Source: Ectocarpus siliculosus (Eukaryota > Sar > Phaeophyceae > Ectocarpales > Ectocarpaceae). Taken from it: 64,000 nucleotides of DNA. The notes under the pieces were generated by a model. The model worked only from the letters and a program-made list of their open reading frames with translations, ran no database searches and was not told the DNA's origin. Of the stretch, positions 31,501 to 43,700 are shown one piece after another. Position numbers and translations under genes: made by a program. Each line of letters begins with the position of its first letter. Within the stretch, counting starts at the first letter, position 1. The stretch lies in contig FN649741.1 of the NCBI GenBank assembly GCA_000310025.1, positions 301,774-365,773 of the forward strand, written 5' to 3'.

Positions 31501-34500
31501 ACAGAGAATTACAAGAAAATTCAACACCGCCCACGAGCCCGTGAACGAAAATATGATCGAGGCCAAACAAGAAACACACTTGCGCATGTGCTACGGCAGC
31601 GACTTGTTCACCTTGCGCTTGGCCTCTCTCTCCAGGCGCATCTGTTCCTGCCGAGCGGCCTTCTTGGCCATCTTCTCCTTCAACATCGACATGTGCTCGT
31701 CGAACATGCGCTTGCTGTCATCCATCGACAAGCCGAGTCCAGCAGGCCAAGATGACAATTCAAGCAGGCGTTATTTCCGGACAGCACGCGGTATCCCATA
31801 ACGCGAAACACACCGCCGCGACCAACAACAAGAGGGGGAGGGGGAGGCGAAAACAGAAAACACGTTAGGAGGAAAGGTCAGAAACACCACTGTATGGGAA
31901 CAACCCCCAAGCGCGAACACACAATGGGAGCGTTGGCTATCTGCTTTGTTTGTCTACACGTGAACAAGAAGATTCTAAAGCTTTCTTTCGACGTGAACGA
32001 CTTCCAAGAAAAGGGTATGTACCGAGAGAGAATCGTCAACTAAATAGTGCTTCGCGTGAGCCCTCTACGCGGGTCTCTTGTATTGCCACGTCACAACAAA
32101 CGAACGATGTTAGGATACCAAAGGTACGCCGGTGAGAGCTGAAAGCTGGTGTCGGTAGAAACCGAACGGCTGCTCTTCTGTGTCCTACAAGGCAACCCGG
32201 GGTACAACCGGCGCAAAGAAGCGCAACCGCAGCATTGCTCCTCGTTAGCAAAAATCCGATCTAATTCGCTCACCAGTCGTCCTCCTCCATCTCTTTCACC
32301 ACGGAGTGCTTCCCGATCTTGTCCCGGCCCTGTTCCCAATCGATGTCGACGTGATCGGAGCGGTAGAAGTAGTCCTCAAGAAGATCGCCAAACTTCTTCT
32401 CGCGACGCTCGCGCTGGCGCTCCTGTTGACAGACAGTAGCAGCAGAGTGTTGGTCAATACTTTCGGCAACTGAAGAGATCACATTACACCAAACATGGGT
32501 ACAGCAGTACATGTTTTCGCAGACAGCCAGGCATGACGAAATCAAACGATGATTAATAATTGCATGCAGAGTGTTTCGTGGGCACGATCATTCTCCACGA
32601 CCAGCTAGCTGCGCCAAGATTTCCAAGTTTTCCCCACCAAGCAAAACGCACACGACCGACGTCGCTGGCAACAATTCATGCACACCCGTTCTAGGTGTAA
32701 GACAAATCAATTTCTCTCGAGATAAGATGCGTGAACCAAAAGTGTCAGCCTGTCTTGGTGGACGACTTGATCGAAAATAGCGAAAGAAACGTTTACATGG
32801 CGGCGACCGGTTCTCGGAACGGAGCTCGCTATATAGTGACTGCGGCGTGTTGTGGTGCCATGCAGCCCGCAAAAAGGCAAACACTAGGTGGGTGGGCGAC
32901 AAAGACGAACAGGCCCGATAGGCGGGATGGGAGAGAGCCGGCAGCGCCTCGTTTCCCTCGCAGAACTTGCAATCGCGTGCCCTGCCAGGAGGAACGAAAA
33001 TGTGGCATCTACCAACTAGCACACGCTACACAACGTCGGGTTTAATATTTGCAAGAATCGCTGCTGGTATGATATCCATGTGGAGCTCACTTGAAAAGCT
33101 TTCCACATGACATGTTTCTTCGCCTTCTTCCCGTACAAAAACTCAACTTGGTACGAGCAACACAGGAAAAAGAACACAAGGCGAGGCGAGCCAGGCCCAC
33201 CACAGGCGTGCGAGACCAACAAAAACAATAAACCATGGCCACGTTGCACCCTACACGGAAGCGGGGGGCAAAAACGCCAACGGAACAGCCACGGGCAGCA
33301 CAGCAGTCCAACCATTGATAATCAAACTCACCTCTTCCTTGCGCTTGACTTGGGCCTTCTCAACCAGAGCTTCGAAGACGATGCCGAGGTTGACCGCCCT
33401 CTTGTCCAGGATCTCCTGGAACACCCTCTTGGGAGGGGGGTCGTCGGCCGCCTTGTCCTTCTTCTTGTCCCCCCTGTCCCTACGGTCCCTCCTGCGGGAC
33501 CCCCTGCCTCCTCCTCGGCCCCTGCTCCCGCTCCTGCTGCGGCTCCTGCTGCGGCTCCTGCTATCGCTGCGGCTGCGGCTCCTGCTGTTCCTGCGCCTCC
33601 TGTCCCCGCTCCGGCTGCGGCTCCTGCTGCGGCTGCGCCCTCTCCTGCTGCCATCCTCACTGCCGTCCTTGTCCTTACCCTTCCCGTTCGCCTTCTCCTT
33701 GCCGCCGTCGTCCTTGTCCTCACCCTTGCCCTTGCCGGCAGCGGCGACGGCCTCCTTAGCGGCCTTCTGCTTCTGCTCGTACTCGGCGCACTTATCGTCC
33801 TCGTGGGCGAGAAGGGCAGCCTCGAACTCGAGCTGCTTCGTCTCCGGCGTCACGACAAACTTGGCCTCCTCCATGAGGGCCTCCACGCACCTCTTGTCGT
33901 CGCGGAACTGCCGCCGAAGGTCGGCCACGATGTCGTCGAAAACGTCCCGGGCGCCGCCGGGCTGGTCGTCCATGGCCTTGTAGGCCTCCTCCTCCTCGAT
34001 CGACCGCTTCAGGTCCTTCCAAGTCGTGTCCGCCGTGATGGCGTTCTCCTCCACCATGCCCTGCAGGAACTCCTTGAAGTCCTCGCGGCGGAGGCGGTCC
34101 TGCCTCCTCCGCTCGTCCCTCTCCCTCGCCTTGCGGTCGTCCTCGGCCTTGCAGAGCTTGGTGACGAGATCGTCCAGCAGCCTGCGGCGGTCGTTGTCTT
34201 CGAGCACGTCCGTCTCTGCGGGGGCCTTGCGCTCGATCACGTCCCTCGAGTCGCGCCAGGTGGTCCGGAAGGTGATGCCGAGGGACAGGTACTCCTCCTC
34301 GAGGAACTCCACGAAACGCTCGGAGGCCAGCTTCTGGGCGGCACGACGGTCCTCCTGAGAGTGACAAGACAAGGCACGGGAAAATATGCAGGCCACGTCA
34401 TGTAAAAACATTTCGATCCAGTGGTTGCAGAGTGTTCCTTCCGAAGTACACATTCGATTGTGACTTCGATAACAACTCACATGTGTCGAGAAAATATTGC

Positions 34501-37500
34501 GGTATTTCCAAGCTCTGAAAGGACGGAAGCAAGAGAATTAACAGCCTCAACGTTGGAGCGAGATAAACATCCGCATCGTCGATTTGCGTCGGAAAGACGG
34601 TAACGTCACCATATTGATTCGACATTTGCCAACGCCAACAACAGCAGTGGACGATGCATAGACCACCGGTGATGTGGTAAAATGCTCTGGCGCAGCACAT
34701 CGAGCTAACGGCAGCGCGGACAACCGCACATATGCACAACACAACACAGAAGGAGGACACATCCGCCGATGTGCACACGACAAAAATTGAGGCGGTACTG
34801 CTCAACAAACATCAATGACTAGCTCAACGACGACAGGACACAGCACTCTCACTACACAAAAACGTACTTCCCTTCATGATGAGAGACAGCACAAAACACG
34901 GCAAGTTAAATAGTGACAACGAACAAACGACTCGCGAGCTTCACCATACACAGCACACAAACGCCCACGTCGCAAGGAGAGCATATTTGTGTCTTTTCTA
35001 CATACTAGCATCGATCGCGCTATCCGCGTAGCAAGGGGTGCTTCTGTGTGTCTTACTATCATAAGCACGCGCTAACCGATTGACCAATGGAAATACGTCA
35101 ACCTCAGCGAGGAGGGTGTAGGTGGATGTATGTATGTATGTGGGTGTGTGTGTGCGGATGTATGTTGTCACCTTCTCCTTCTTGGTCAAGGCCTCCACGA
35201 ACTCGTTGAACAGGTCCTCCCTGTCGGCAGAGTCGGGCACGGCCTTAAAGCGAGCGTCGTCGCGAAGGGTGCGCTCCGCCTCGTCCCAGCGCGACCGGCC
35301 GTCGATCTGCGTGTTCTGGGCGAGCATCTTCATGAAACCCATGCGTGCCTTCTTCGCCTTGGATCGCTTCTCCTCGGCTTCCTCCTTCCGCCTAAGCGCA
35401 GACAATTCATCACGTGCCAACAACAGAAAAAAAGGGGATGGACAACGCGAGTTGTAGTCGTTGTTGTTTTGGCAAACGTGAGACATACAGAGCAAAGGTG
35501 CGGTAAAATCGTGGGCTCCCGCGCTATTATTGTACAGCTGGGTTGAGCAGCAGAGCGCCGACAACGAGAATTGTTGTTCAAGATGTGAGGATGCTTTGTA
35601 GCGCTCACATCCTCTACACCCCCAGGGCGTCCTACCGTCCAAGTGAGGCCCACACCATCTCGCAACACACAGCAACAGCACTACATAGGTACTACATAGT
35701 GTTCGGTGTTCGGTGTTCTTCCCTTCCTCACGCGGTAAGGCGTATAATCCAATACACTTCAATACACTTTTATACTTTTATACGTCGTCTGAGAGTTTCC
35801 GGACTTCGATGCCGGCAAGGCCTCAGGCTTCAGTACATATGTCATAGCCCTGTTGTTGAACATTGCCAAGATTGGTATGCACAGATGCGAAAACAAAGTG
35901 GTGGGTGGGTGTCCGAGATACAATCAGTTTTGCTCCCAGTTGCGTACCTCTTGTTCTGGTACTCCGTCCATGTCTGGCGGCGAGAACCCTTCCTCAGGAG
36001 CTCCCACCGGGGATCGGACTGACAGTACCGCTGGGTCTCAGGCCACTGCAACCATGCAAGAACGAAGGAAAAGGCGAGGGAGCCGAAAAGACAGGACAAG
36101 CGACACACGGGGTGAAACGGCAAAGGCAGCGTCAGCGCACAAAACCGAAAACAGTGCGTACATACAATTGTACCTGGTGGACAACATAAGATACAATGAG
36201 AAGACACACTTCGACGGCGGACCCAGAATGCAGGTGGATAGCCATACATTGTACGCACATGGCTGCCAAAAACAAAACAAAAAAGAGAGCATGTGAAACG
36301 TATTCTTCTAGAAGCTCTCAGCACGATGTACCTAGCAACAAAGGTCAAACGCGCCTAAGCAATGATGAGAAACGTATACTTACAAGCCCCACAGGATGAC
36401 CTAGGTACTAATCGAGAGACGTACGAACAACACTTGAAAAACACTTGAGGAACAGGCGCGCTCGTCCAGTATATCAGTTTCGCCAGCTCAAAACACCAAA
36501 CACGCCTACCGACAAGGCATGAATAAAGACTAAGCAAAAACGAAATGTCAACCGCAGCCGAGCATTCTCCACCTTGGTTGTGCTGGTGACCTCGCACTCC
36601 TTGAGCATCTCGACGAACGCCTCCTTCTTCTCCTCCTCGGTGTTGTACTCCACCTTCGCCACCGCGGGCTTGCCCTTCTTTCCCCCCTTGTTCTTCCCGC
36701 CGCCGGCACCATTCGCGCTGCTCTCGGACGGAGACGCCGCCTTCTCCGGCTCCGGCGCTCTCAACTAGCTTAATGGCCACACCGATCGCCCCACCAGNNN
36801 NNNNNNNNNNNNNNNNNNNNNNNNNNNNNNNNNNNNNNNNNNNNNNNNNNNNNNNNNNNNNNNNNNNNNNNNNNNNNNNNNNNNNNNNNNNNNNNNNNNN
36901 NNNNNNNNNNNNNNNNNNNNNNNNNNNNNNNNCCTTGTTTGCAGGGGTGGCCGTGGCGACAGCGGCGACCGTGGCGACCACGGCGGGGGCCGCGCTAGTG
37001 GCAGGGTTCGCCGCCGGGATTGGGGAAGACTTTACGGTCGGCCCCGTGGCGGCGGCGGCGATCACGACCGGGGTGGTCGGCTTGGCCGGAGGGGCGGAGG
37101 ACGCACCAGCCTGAGCGGCGGCCGCAGCCGCCGCAGCCGTCGCAGCCGCAGCCGCCGCTGCTTTTTCCTGGGGCGTCTTGAGCTCCACCGGCTTGTCGTA
37201 CGAGCTGACGCGCGTGATGGAGTTGTAGTAGTACGGCCTTCCGTCCGGAGCCTTGTGCTCCGTCCACCCGTGAGCCACCGGGGCCACCGGCGGCGGGGCC
37301 AAACGAGGCGGGGCCATCCCGGGCGCCATGGGCGGACGGCCGTACGGCGGCACCATCATCATGGGGGGCACCCCGCCCATGGCCGGGGGCTGCTGGCCGT
37401 GGTGGTACATCGGGTGGTGCTGTTGCGGGGGCATGTTGTACATAGGAGCGGCCTGGTTGTGGTGGTGCTGTTGGTGCTGCTGTTGGTGGCGCTGCTGCTG

Positions 37501-38070
37501 CTGCTGCGGCGCCGGTTGCTGGGCCGAAACCGGCGGAGGAGCGCCTCGGCTCACAGGCGGGGAACTAAAGCTCGACGTCGCACGCTGAGCCGGGGCAGCG
37601 CCAGGCGGCGGGGTGAACCCCAAACCAGCACGTCCCGGTGGCCTCGTGGGGGGTGCACCTCTCGGTGGCGCCCCGGGCGGAGCCCCAGGTGGGGCACCAG
37701 GCGGAGCGGTTGGCGGGGCACCAGGCGGAGCAGTTGGTGGAGCCCCAGGCGGAGCATTTGGCGGGGCCGCAGGCGGGGCCGCAGGCGGGGCCGCAGGCGG
37801 GGCGCCCGGAGGAGCCCCGGGTCTAGCCCCTCCCACCGAAGGGGGCGGCTTCGTGGACGCCGGAGTCGCAGCAGGGGCGCGTGGCGCCTGCGAGAACCGA
37901 GAGAGGGCCGCATCCTGAAGGCCGCCCGGTGCGCGCTGCTGCTCCTGCACCGTCATGCCGGCGGCGACGGCCTTGTCCGACCCTAGGCCGCCCGCTACCG
38001 GCTGAACCCCCTTGTTTTGGGTCATCCAGGCCGGTAGGACCATGCCCCTACCACGCCCGCCGCGACCTGC
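28517..38070 (-). CDS. PRP40: PRP40-like pre-mRNA-processing factor: WW domain, FF repeats, RS segments
   Basis: Phase-checked exons (minus): 36573-38070 (with 135 N at 36798-36932), 35948-36045, 35172-35391, 33332-34354, 32274-32422, 31612-31714, 30912-31045, 29674-29845, 28517-28894; about 1,200 residues. The N-terminus has a Gly-Arg stretch and MVLPAWMTQ, a Pro/Ala/Gly-rich region, then one WW domain (WTEHKAPDGRPYYYN ... KPVELKTP). FF repeats follow: AFVEMLKE/PETQRYCQSDPRW, GFMKMLAQ, RFVEFLEE, FKEFLQGM, a degenerate fifth interrupted by an RS segment, and FGDLLEDYF. The tail is Lys/Arg/Ser-rich (HKKSKKRHRSRSPDS, KKNKKDKKDK). PRP40 bridges U1 snRNP and the branch-point factor SF1 in early spliceosomes, in the nucleus. 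The first exon is unidentified; Met at 38041-38043 is a possible start, but acceptor CAG at 38071-38073 suggests an upstream exon. Confidence 0.88.
36798..36932. other. Assembly gap (135 N)
   Basis: Undetermined bases inside the long N-terminal exon of the PRP40-like gene. The reading frame that is right before the gap differs from the one needed after it, so the gap length is an estimate. Confidence 0.98.
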
Positions 38071-38548
38071 CTGCACACCCAGGACGGGCGGCAAGCAAAG
38101 TAAGGAGGAGACGAGGATGGGAGGGAACGGACGGTGGCAAAACGGACGGCGGTAGGGGGGTAGGCACGTGAGTATCTGCGTATGGCAGCGCTTATATATT
38201 TGTTCTGCCCCCAATGTGGCATCGAGGCAGCTTTATCGTGCCTCCACTGAGGCCACTGCTGCTGTGCGTACATGGAGCTAGGCACGGAGCACGCGGGAAT
38301 GGATGGATGTCTTGTATCGTATCCAGTTGTCCCGACAAACAGCAAATGAAAATGATTTGTGGATCGATATGCACACTGTACTCAGGCCGTGTACACGACA
38401 CGCAAGATGTGTACTTGTCTGACTGACTGTATTCTGCAGAGCACATGATTCGTTCGGTCCATCGCGGATAGCGAGCGAAGCAGCCACTGGACGAGGAGAG
38501 GAAGACCCAGACGATACCAATTGTATGACCCATGGTCAAATCATTCAC

Positions 38549-38673
38549 CTCGGTGGTGCAGTGGGGACGGAGCGCGGTCACGTTGTCAAACAGATGGGGA
38601 CGGGTAGGCAAGTCCCACAAATCAAACAGAATCGCATCATCAGGGGTCTTAAATCCCCGGGCCGGGCGGATGG
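38549..38673 (-). CDS. Candidate upstream exon, possibly the PRP40-like gene
   Basis: On the minus strand, acceptor TTTACTCTGTAG and donor GAG|GTGAAT bound an open 125-bp stretch encoding RPARGFKTPDDAILFDLWDL and then PTRPHLFDNVTALRPHCTTE. It ends in phase 0, compatible with the phase-0 start of the 38070 exon. It could be a 5' exon of that gene, an alternative exon, or part of another gene. I do not recognise the peptide. Confidence 0.35.
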
Positions 38674-40720
38674 CTACAGAGTAAATAAATAGGAGTACAC
38701 ATATACCACCAATCAGTCGCTCGGCAACACCACAAAGCTGCGAGCAAGCGCGGAGTACTTCTGGTCTCCCTACACCCAGCAAGAAAACTCGAGACTCACC
38801 AATGTTGTACGTACTCCAAAACAGAATGAACAAAACAGCCTCACCGTTGTGCAATCCAGCATGAGCATGATAAAAACAACGGAGCACTTCCCGCAAGGCA
38901 CGCCCGGGACGTTGTTCCCTCGGTAGAGCCCAGATGGGTGGGATACACAGTTAGGATATGCAAGCGTTACAGTACAGAAGTTATGCTTTCATACCAGTAG
39001 TAAACATCCCCACCCCCCAATGGACACGCGAGGGTATCTCGACCGCGGGTGCGGACATCGACTTCGCGCGAGAACGCTCCGTGGGATCATACGTGGTACA
39101 TCACCAAGTACGAAATACTTCTACACAGCAGTGCAGTGGGGTATCCGAAAAAGCCGAGCTGCTGTGATGGTATACCTACAATTTCACACCAATCTCGGCT
39201 GCAATATGTTTAGAAAATCAGACTTTGCCTCGCGCTGGAGGCCCAAGTCCCCAAGAAGGATCGATCAGATGCTCGCCGTCCGAACTCCCCCCTGCGTTCG
39301 CTGTATGTTTTACTGGTCCTTGGGAGTGACGCTTGCTGCCAGGGCGAAAAGAGGCTCGAGTACATATGCGTAGTACATAGCGTGCATTCGCATTTCGACT
39401 TTCGTGCGATTGTGTTGTACGCCAGGACGGCGCGAGAGGGTACACACAGGCATCGCACACGCACGCAAGAATATTGGGACATTGGGTGTTCGTTTCTATT
39501 CCAAGTTGGGCAGCAGCCATGCTTCCCCGCAAGAGAATAACAAGCGAGGCGTCGGCGATATGGCAGCATTATGTATCGCACGCGGACCCAGAGCACCGAG
39601 CTTGCTGTGCGCTACAGCAAGCGTGGGCGCTCCGGGCCAACCAACCGAGCGAGCCTCGCGGCGGGTTTTTCTTCGCGAGCGTTTTTGCATTTCATAAAAA
39701 TCGGGGTCGAAAACAATCGCGCCGTGGTGCGCGGGCAGGGTGAGGCGCCCACACACCGCGGGATCACAGCAGGGGAAGGGGGGCGGCGTTAGAAATGCAG
39801 CGCTTGCTTACCATGGTGAAGTGGGTGCGAAGATTGTCGACTGAAACCGGTCAGCTGAGAGTGTATCTCCGAACCAGCCCACGCCCGCCGCGGTTGCTGC
39901 CAAGAAAAGTAAATCTCGAAGAGAGACGATTGATCCAGCTGGATCCCCTACCTCCACGACGTCGTGCGCGATCGGATCCCTCTGCCAGCCCCTCCGCTGT
40001 TGTCCATTCAATTCCCCTCGTCACGTGGAGGCTGCCTGGCTCGTGAAGGCCTTGTGTTTCTGGCTTGTCGTCTCCTTTCTTTGCTTCCCCGAGAGGGGGC
40101 GCCCCGAATTCATGGGTATACCATGTGATTGATATCGTCTGTCGTGCCTCCAGGGGAAGGAGCCGCGGGGGCGCCTGCCTCGTTGCCTGTTCCACCACAC
40201 ACACGGACCTTGCCCGCTCTCGCTCTTCCTCGCTCGCGCTACACACACCGCCCTAACCGACACCACTAGTGGTAAGTGGTTCCCCCAGGGATTTAAGGCA
40301 CTCTTGTCTATCAAACAACCTTTGTTTTCGGAAGGGCGTCTCTGATTTTTACTAGAGGGGTATGTATCGATCGGTCAGAAACCAGGTTTGTTCGTGCGCC
40401 TGCCGTTTGAAAGTTGCGTGCCCCCACGCTGACAAGCTGGCGTCACTGCGAAGTTAACCACACAAGTTGCCACCATACAGAGAGACCGGAGCGTGCTGGG
40501 GTGTGTTTGACGCGTGACCACGTATGGTAAAGCTAGTATAGGGCGCACGTCTGGCACCCATGATGGGTAATTTTCCTGACGGTGATGTTTTCTCCGCTTA
40601 CCGCTGCTGTGGTCTCTCGCCTCTTCCTTGCTACTACGAATTTGTGGCGGTTGGTGCCTTGAACTTGACGATCGACATGATGCAAGCCCAGCCCTCCCAG
40701 CGTTATTGTGCCGAGGAGTT
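38674..40720. other. Divergent intergenic region, no further gene supported
   Basis: Separates the PRP40-like gene (minus) from CKS1 (plus). Contains GC-rich stretches around 39640-40260 with short ORFs on both strands, none with recognisable motifs. Confidence 0.4.
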
Positions 40721-43700
40721 ATGGCTGCCCGCATCGAGTACTCGGAGAAGTATCAAGACGACAGCTTCGAGTACAGGTGCGCCGATCATGAGCCCAAAAA
40801 CAAATTGCAGAAAGTACGACTGCTGTGTTGTATTGTATTAATGTTCCGATGGTCGTCCTCGCTTTGATATTGATGTCAGGGGTACAAGTCACTAAGGGCA
40901 GATGGCATGTCTGGATCTTGTTGCGCCACTCGCTTACTGACGTTTGGCTCTATATAACTTTTATGGCATCTGAATGGGTTCCGCTGTATTTACTGGGACA
41001 TCGGGGGGAGGGCTCGTGTGTTGTTTTAACACGACAGACAGGCCTTTCTACAAATAGTGCGTCTTGTCTGTGCTTGATTGAGCAACTTGTTCGAGGCAAG
41101 ACTAAGATTAAGATTTGCACAAGCTGGATCTCATTGATCTCGAGTTCACAGACGGTGATAATGTATGTCAGCATGTCGCGGTACATCCCTCGGGCGCTGA
41201 TTCCCATGGAGCAGTGTAAGCGACATCTTATCGAGCGATATGATGTCCTGTCATACTTTCCCACGTGCAAGTCTCCTCAAAGGGCCAATCAAGGTTATTT
41301 GCCGGCGTCTTCGCGACCTGTATGCACACATGATCTGTTGCTACATATATATGCCGACAACAGCCCAGTCATGGACACGAGCTTTGCCTCTTTAGGACAG
41401 CGTGCAAACACCTGGCGAGCAGAGACGCAGGTTCCTGCTGCACGTGCATGTACATAGTCCAGGGTTGTGTGGGGTGTACAGTAGGCACGTGGGCATGCAT
41501 GCACCTTATATCATCTGATCTCATCACAGCCAGAAAACTCGAAAAGTCCCTCGGCAGCGGTGCTGCTGCTGCAAACCGAGCACTTTCAAGACAAGCTCTC
41601 TTCTTCCATCAGTATGTAGCAAGTATCAACACTTTTGGTACAAGCATAAGGAGACTAATATTCTACAACAAGCAAGCACAGCAGTGTAGGATAAAAAAGT
41701 CGACCAACCCTCGCAGGCAGCAGCAATCAATCAGGCAATCAGGCGCAGATCTGACGTTGTTTTCGTGAGGCCAACTCCAGCATCGCCCATGATGAGACCA
41801 CGGGAATGGACCGCGTCAAGTGTTGGATCAGTACGGACATATGAAGGTACTGGGTAGAGAGAGATCGGAACGGTTTTTTAATGTGAAGACATCAACAACA
41901 ACCATGATGTGAGAGTGACTTGACTGACTCACGTCTTGTGGGTAAATGGCACTTTGCCACGGTACTTGCTTATGTAGTACAACAAGCAAATGTTAATTTT
42001 CCAATTTCAACATGTCAGTTTTTTTTTTTTGTCGAAGAAAAAGTTGAAGTGTATTGTAAGGATTCAACAATTGTAGGCTGTTTGCGGACTGGTCTCAGGT
42101 CTTGGTCTTGGAAGTCGGAAGCAAGTTCAAAACCAAGACCGAAATTGTATTTCAAAACTGCTTGCGAAGACTGGAGCGTGATTTTTTCGGTCTTGAGCAC
42201 GCGGAAATTTTCAAGAACTTTGCGTTCAATACGACGGAGCCCCTTTGCCGGCGGCGGCAGACAGATGGTTGAGCCGACTCAGAACACAAAACATACGTAT
42301 TTCCGAGCTTCCGCCTCCTCCACCTTAACCCACAAGGAAGGCCACTACTACTCTATCTACTATAACTGCACCCACACCCCCAGCTAACTAAGTAGTCATA
42401 TGTCATGGAGAATAGTGGTGGAGCAACGTACTCATGAACAACAGGTGGCTGGCCCAGTTCAGTTGCGGGGAGTGCATGTGGGAAGCGTAGCGCCGCAAAC
42501 AGCGGAGGCATGCATGTGCGTGCCCCTTCAGCACGCGAACAAGTTGTCATACACATCATCGCAGTCAGTCGTCGACGGAGTCGATCGTCCCCGTCAAACA
42601 AATCACCGCAGCACGGTCCACAGGACACACGTGCTGCAGCTCCTCACGCTCCCACGCCGCTTGAAGCATCCCTAACTCCATCACCTCCGCCTCCACCTGT
42701 GCCGCACTCCTGAGATCTATGCCGCCCGCCTCACCGCCTCGCCCTCCTCAGGCCGGCTTTCTTTGATGATGTGTCGCTCATGAGCATGCATGTAGAGCGG
42801 TTGCTTCGGTTCACACATTTACATCTAAGATGACGCAAAAGTTGCACCATGTCGGCAGCATGCAATGCGCACCGGGTCTGCGGTGCAGTGACGTCTGTCT
42901 GACTGTCTGTCTGGTGGTACTGCTGTAGTTGGTTCGCCATGGTGTCGCCTATGACAGCCGAGTTGTGTGTGTTTGGGCAGCTCCACGGGATGGTGCGGCG
43001 TGTGTCGGGAGGACGTCGGGAGTTGTTGTTGGTGTTGTTGTTTTTCTTCACATTAAACTCGTGTCAGTTGCTAATCCCAAAATCTAGCAAAGACTCGGCC
43101 CGTGGTCAGGGAGTATCTCGGGGTGTGTAGGCCAATGAAAAACTGTTCTTTCAAAGACAAAACTGAGCAAGACAAAATCGGAGCTTTTCTCGGGTCTTTG
43201 GGGGCAATTCGCGAAAGCAAAAGACCAGATTTCTAAAGATCCATCGGACTTCGGCGCTCGGGGGGATAAAAAAGACCAAGACAAGACCAAAATCAGATGT
43301 TCGCAAACACCGTATTGCTATTTTACCCCGGAGCTTTCTGTCGATAGGAGATTGAATTCTTTGTTATGCTCATGAATCTGGAGTTTTGTTCTGTGTCGTG
43401 GACCCCACCACTTCACCTTACCACCTTACCACCTGCGTGTAAACTCCTAGTAATGCCGCAAGTACCGTATTCCCCCAAGGTCCCTCGAAGCACACACCCC
43501 ACGTAGTAGACTTCGGCAGGCTGGCACACCGTAGCTTGCCACCGTAGCCCCCCGCGAGCAAAACCCCGGGTGGGAGGGTGGGAGGGTGGGAGGGCGGGAG
43601 GGTTTTCCCGCTCAATCAACTAACTAACTAGGCGAGGGTCACTAGAACCCGTTCCTCCCTCACACCTTCTGGTAATACATTGTAGTGCTTGGTGGACTGA

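Noticed and set aside
33107-34405. 432-codon plus-strand ORF rich in Leu, Ala and Pro
   Set aside because: It is the antisense shadow of the GC-rich PRP40 exon encoding FF and RS domains; splice signals and domain similarity are all on the minus strand.
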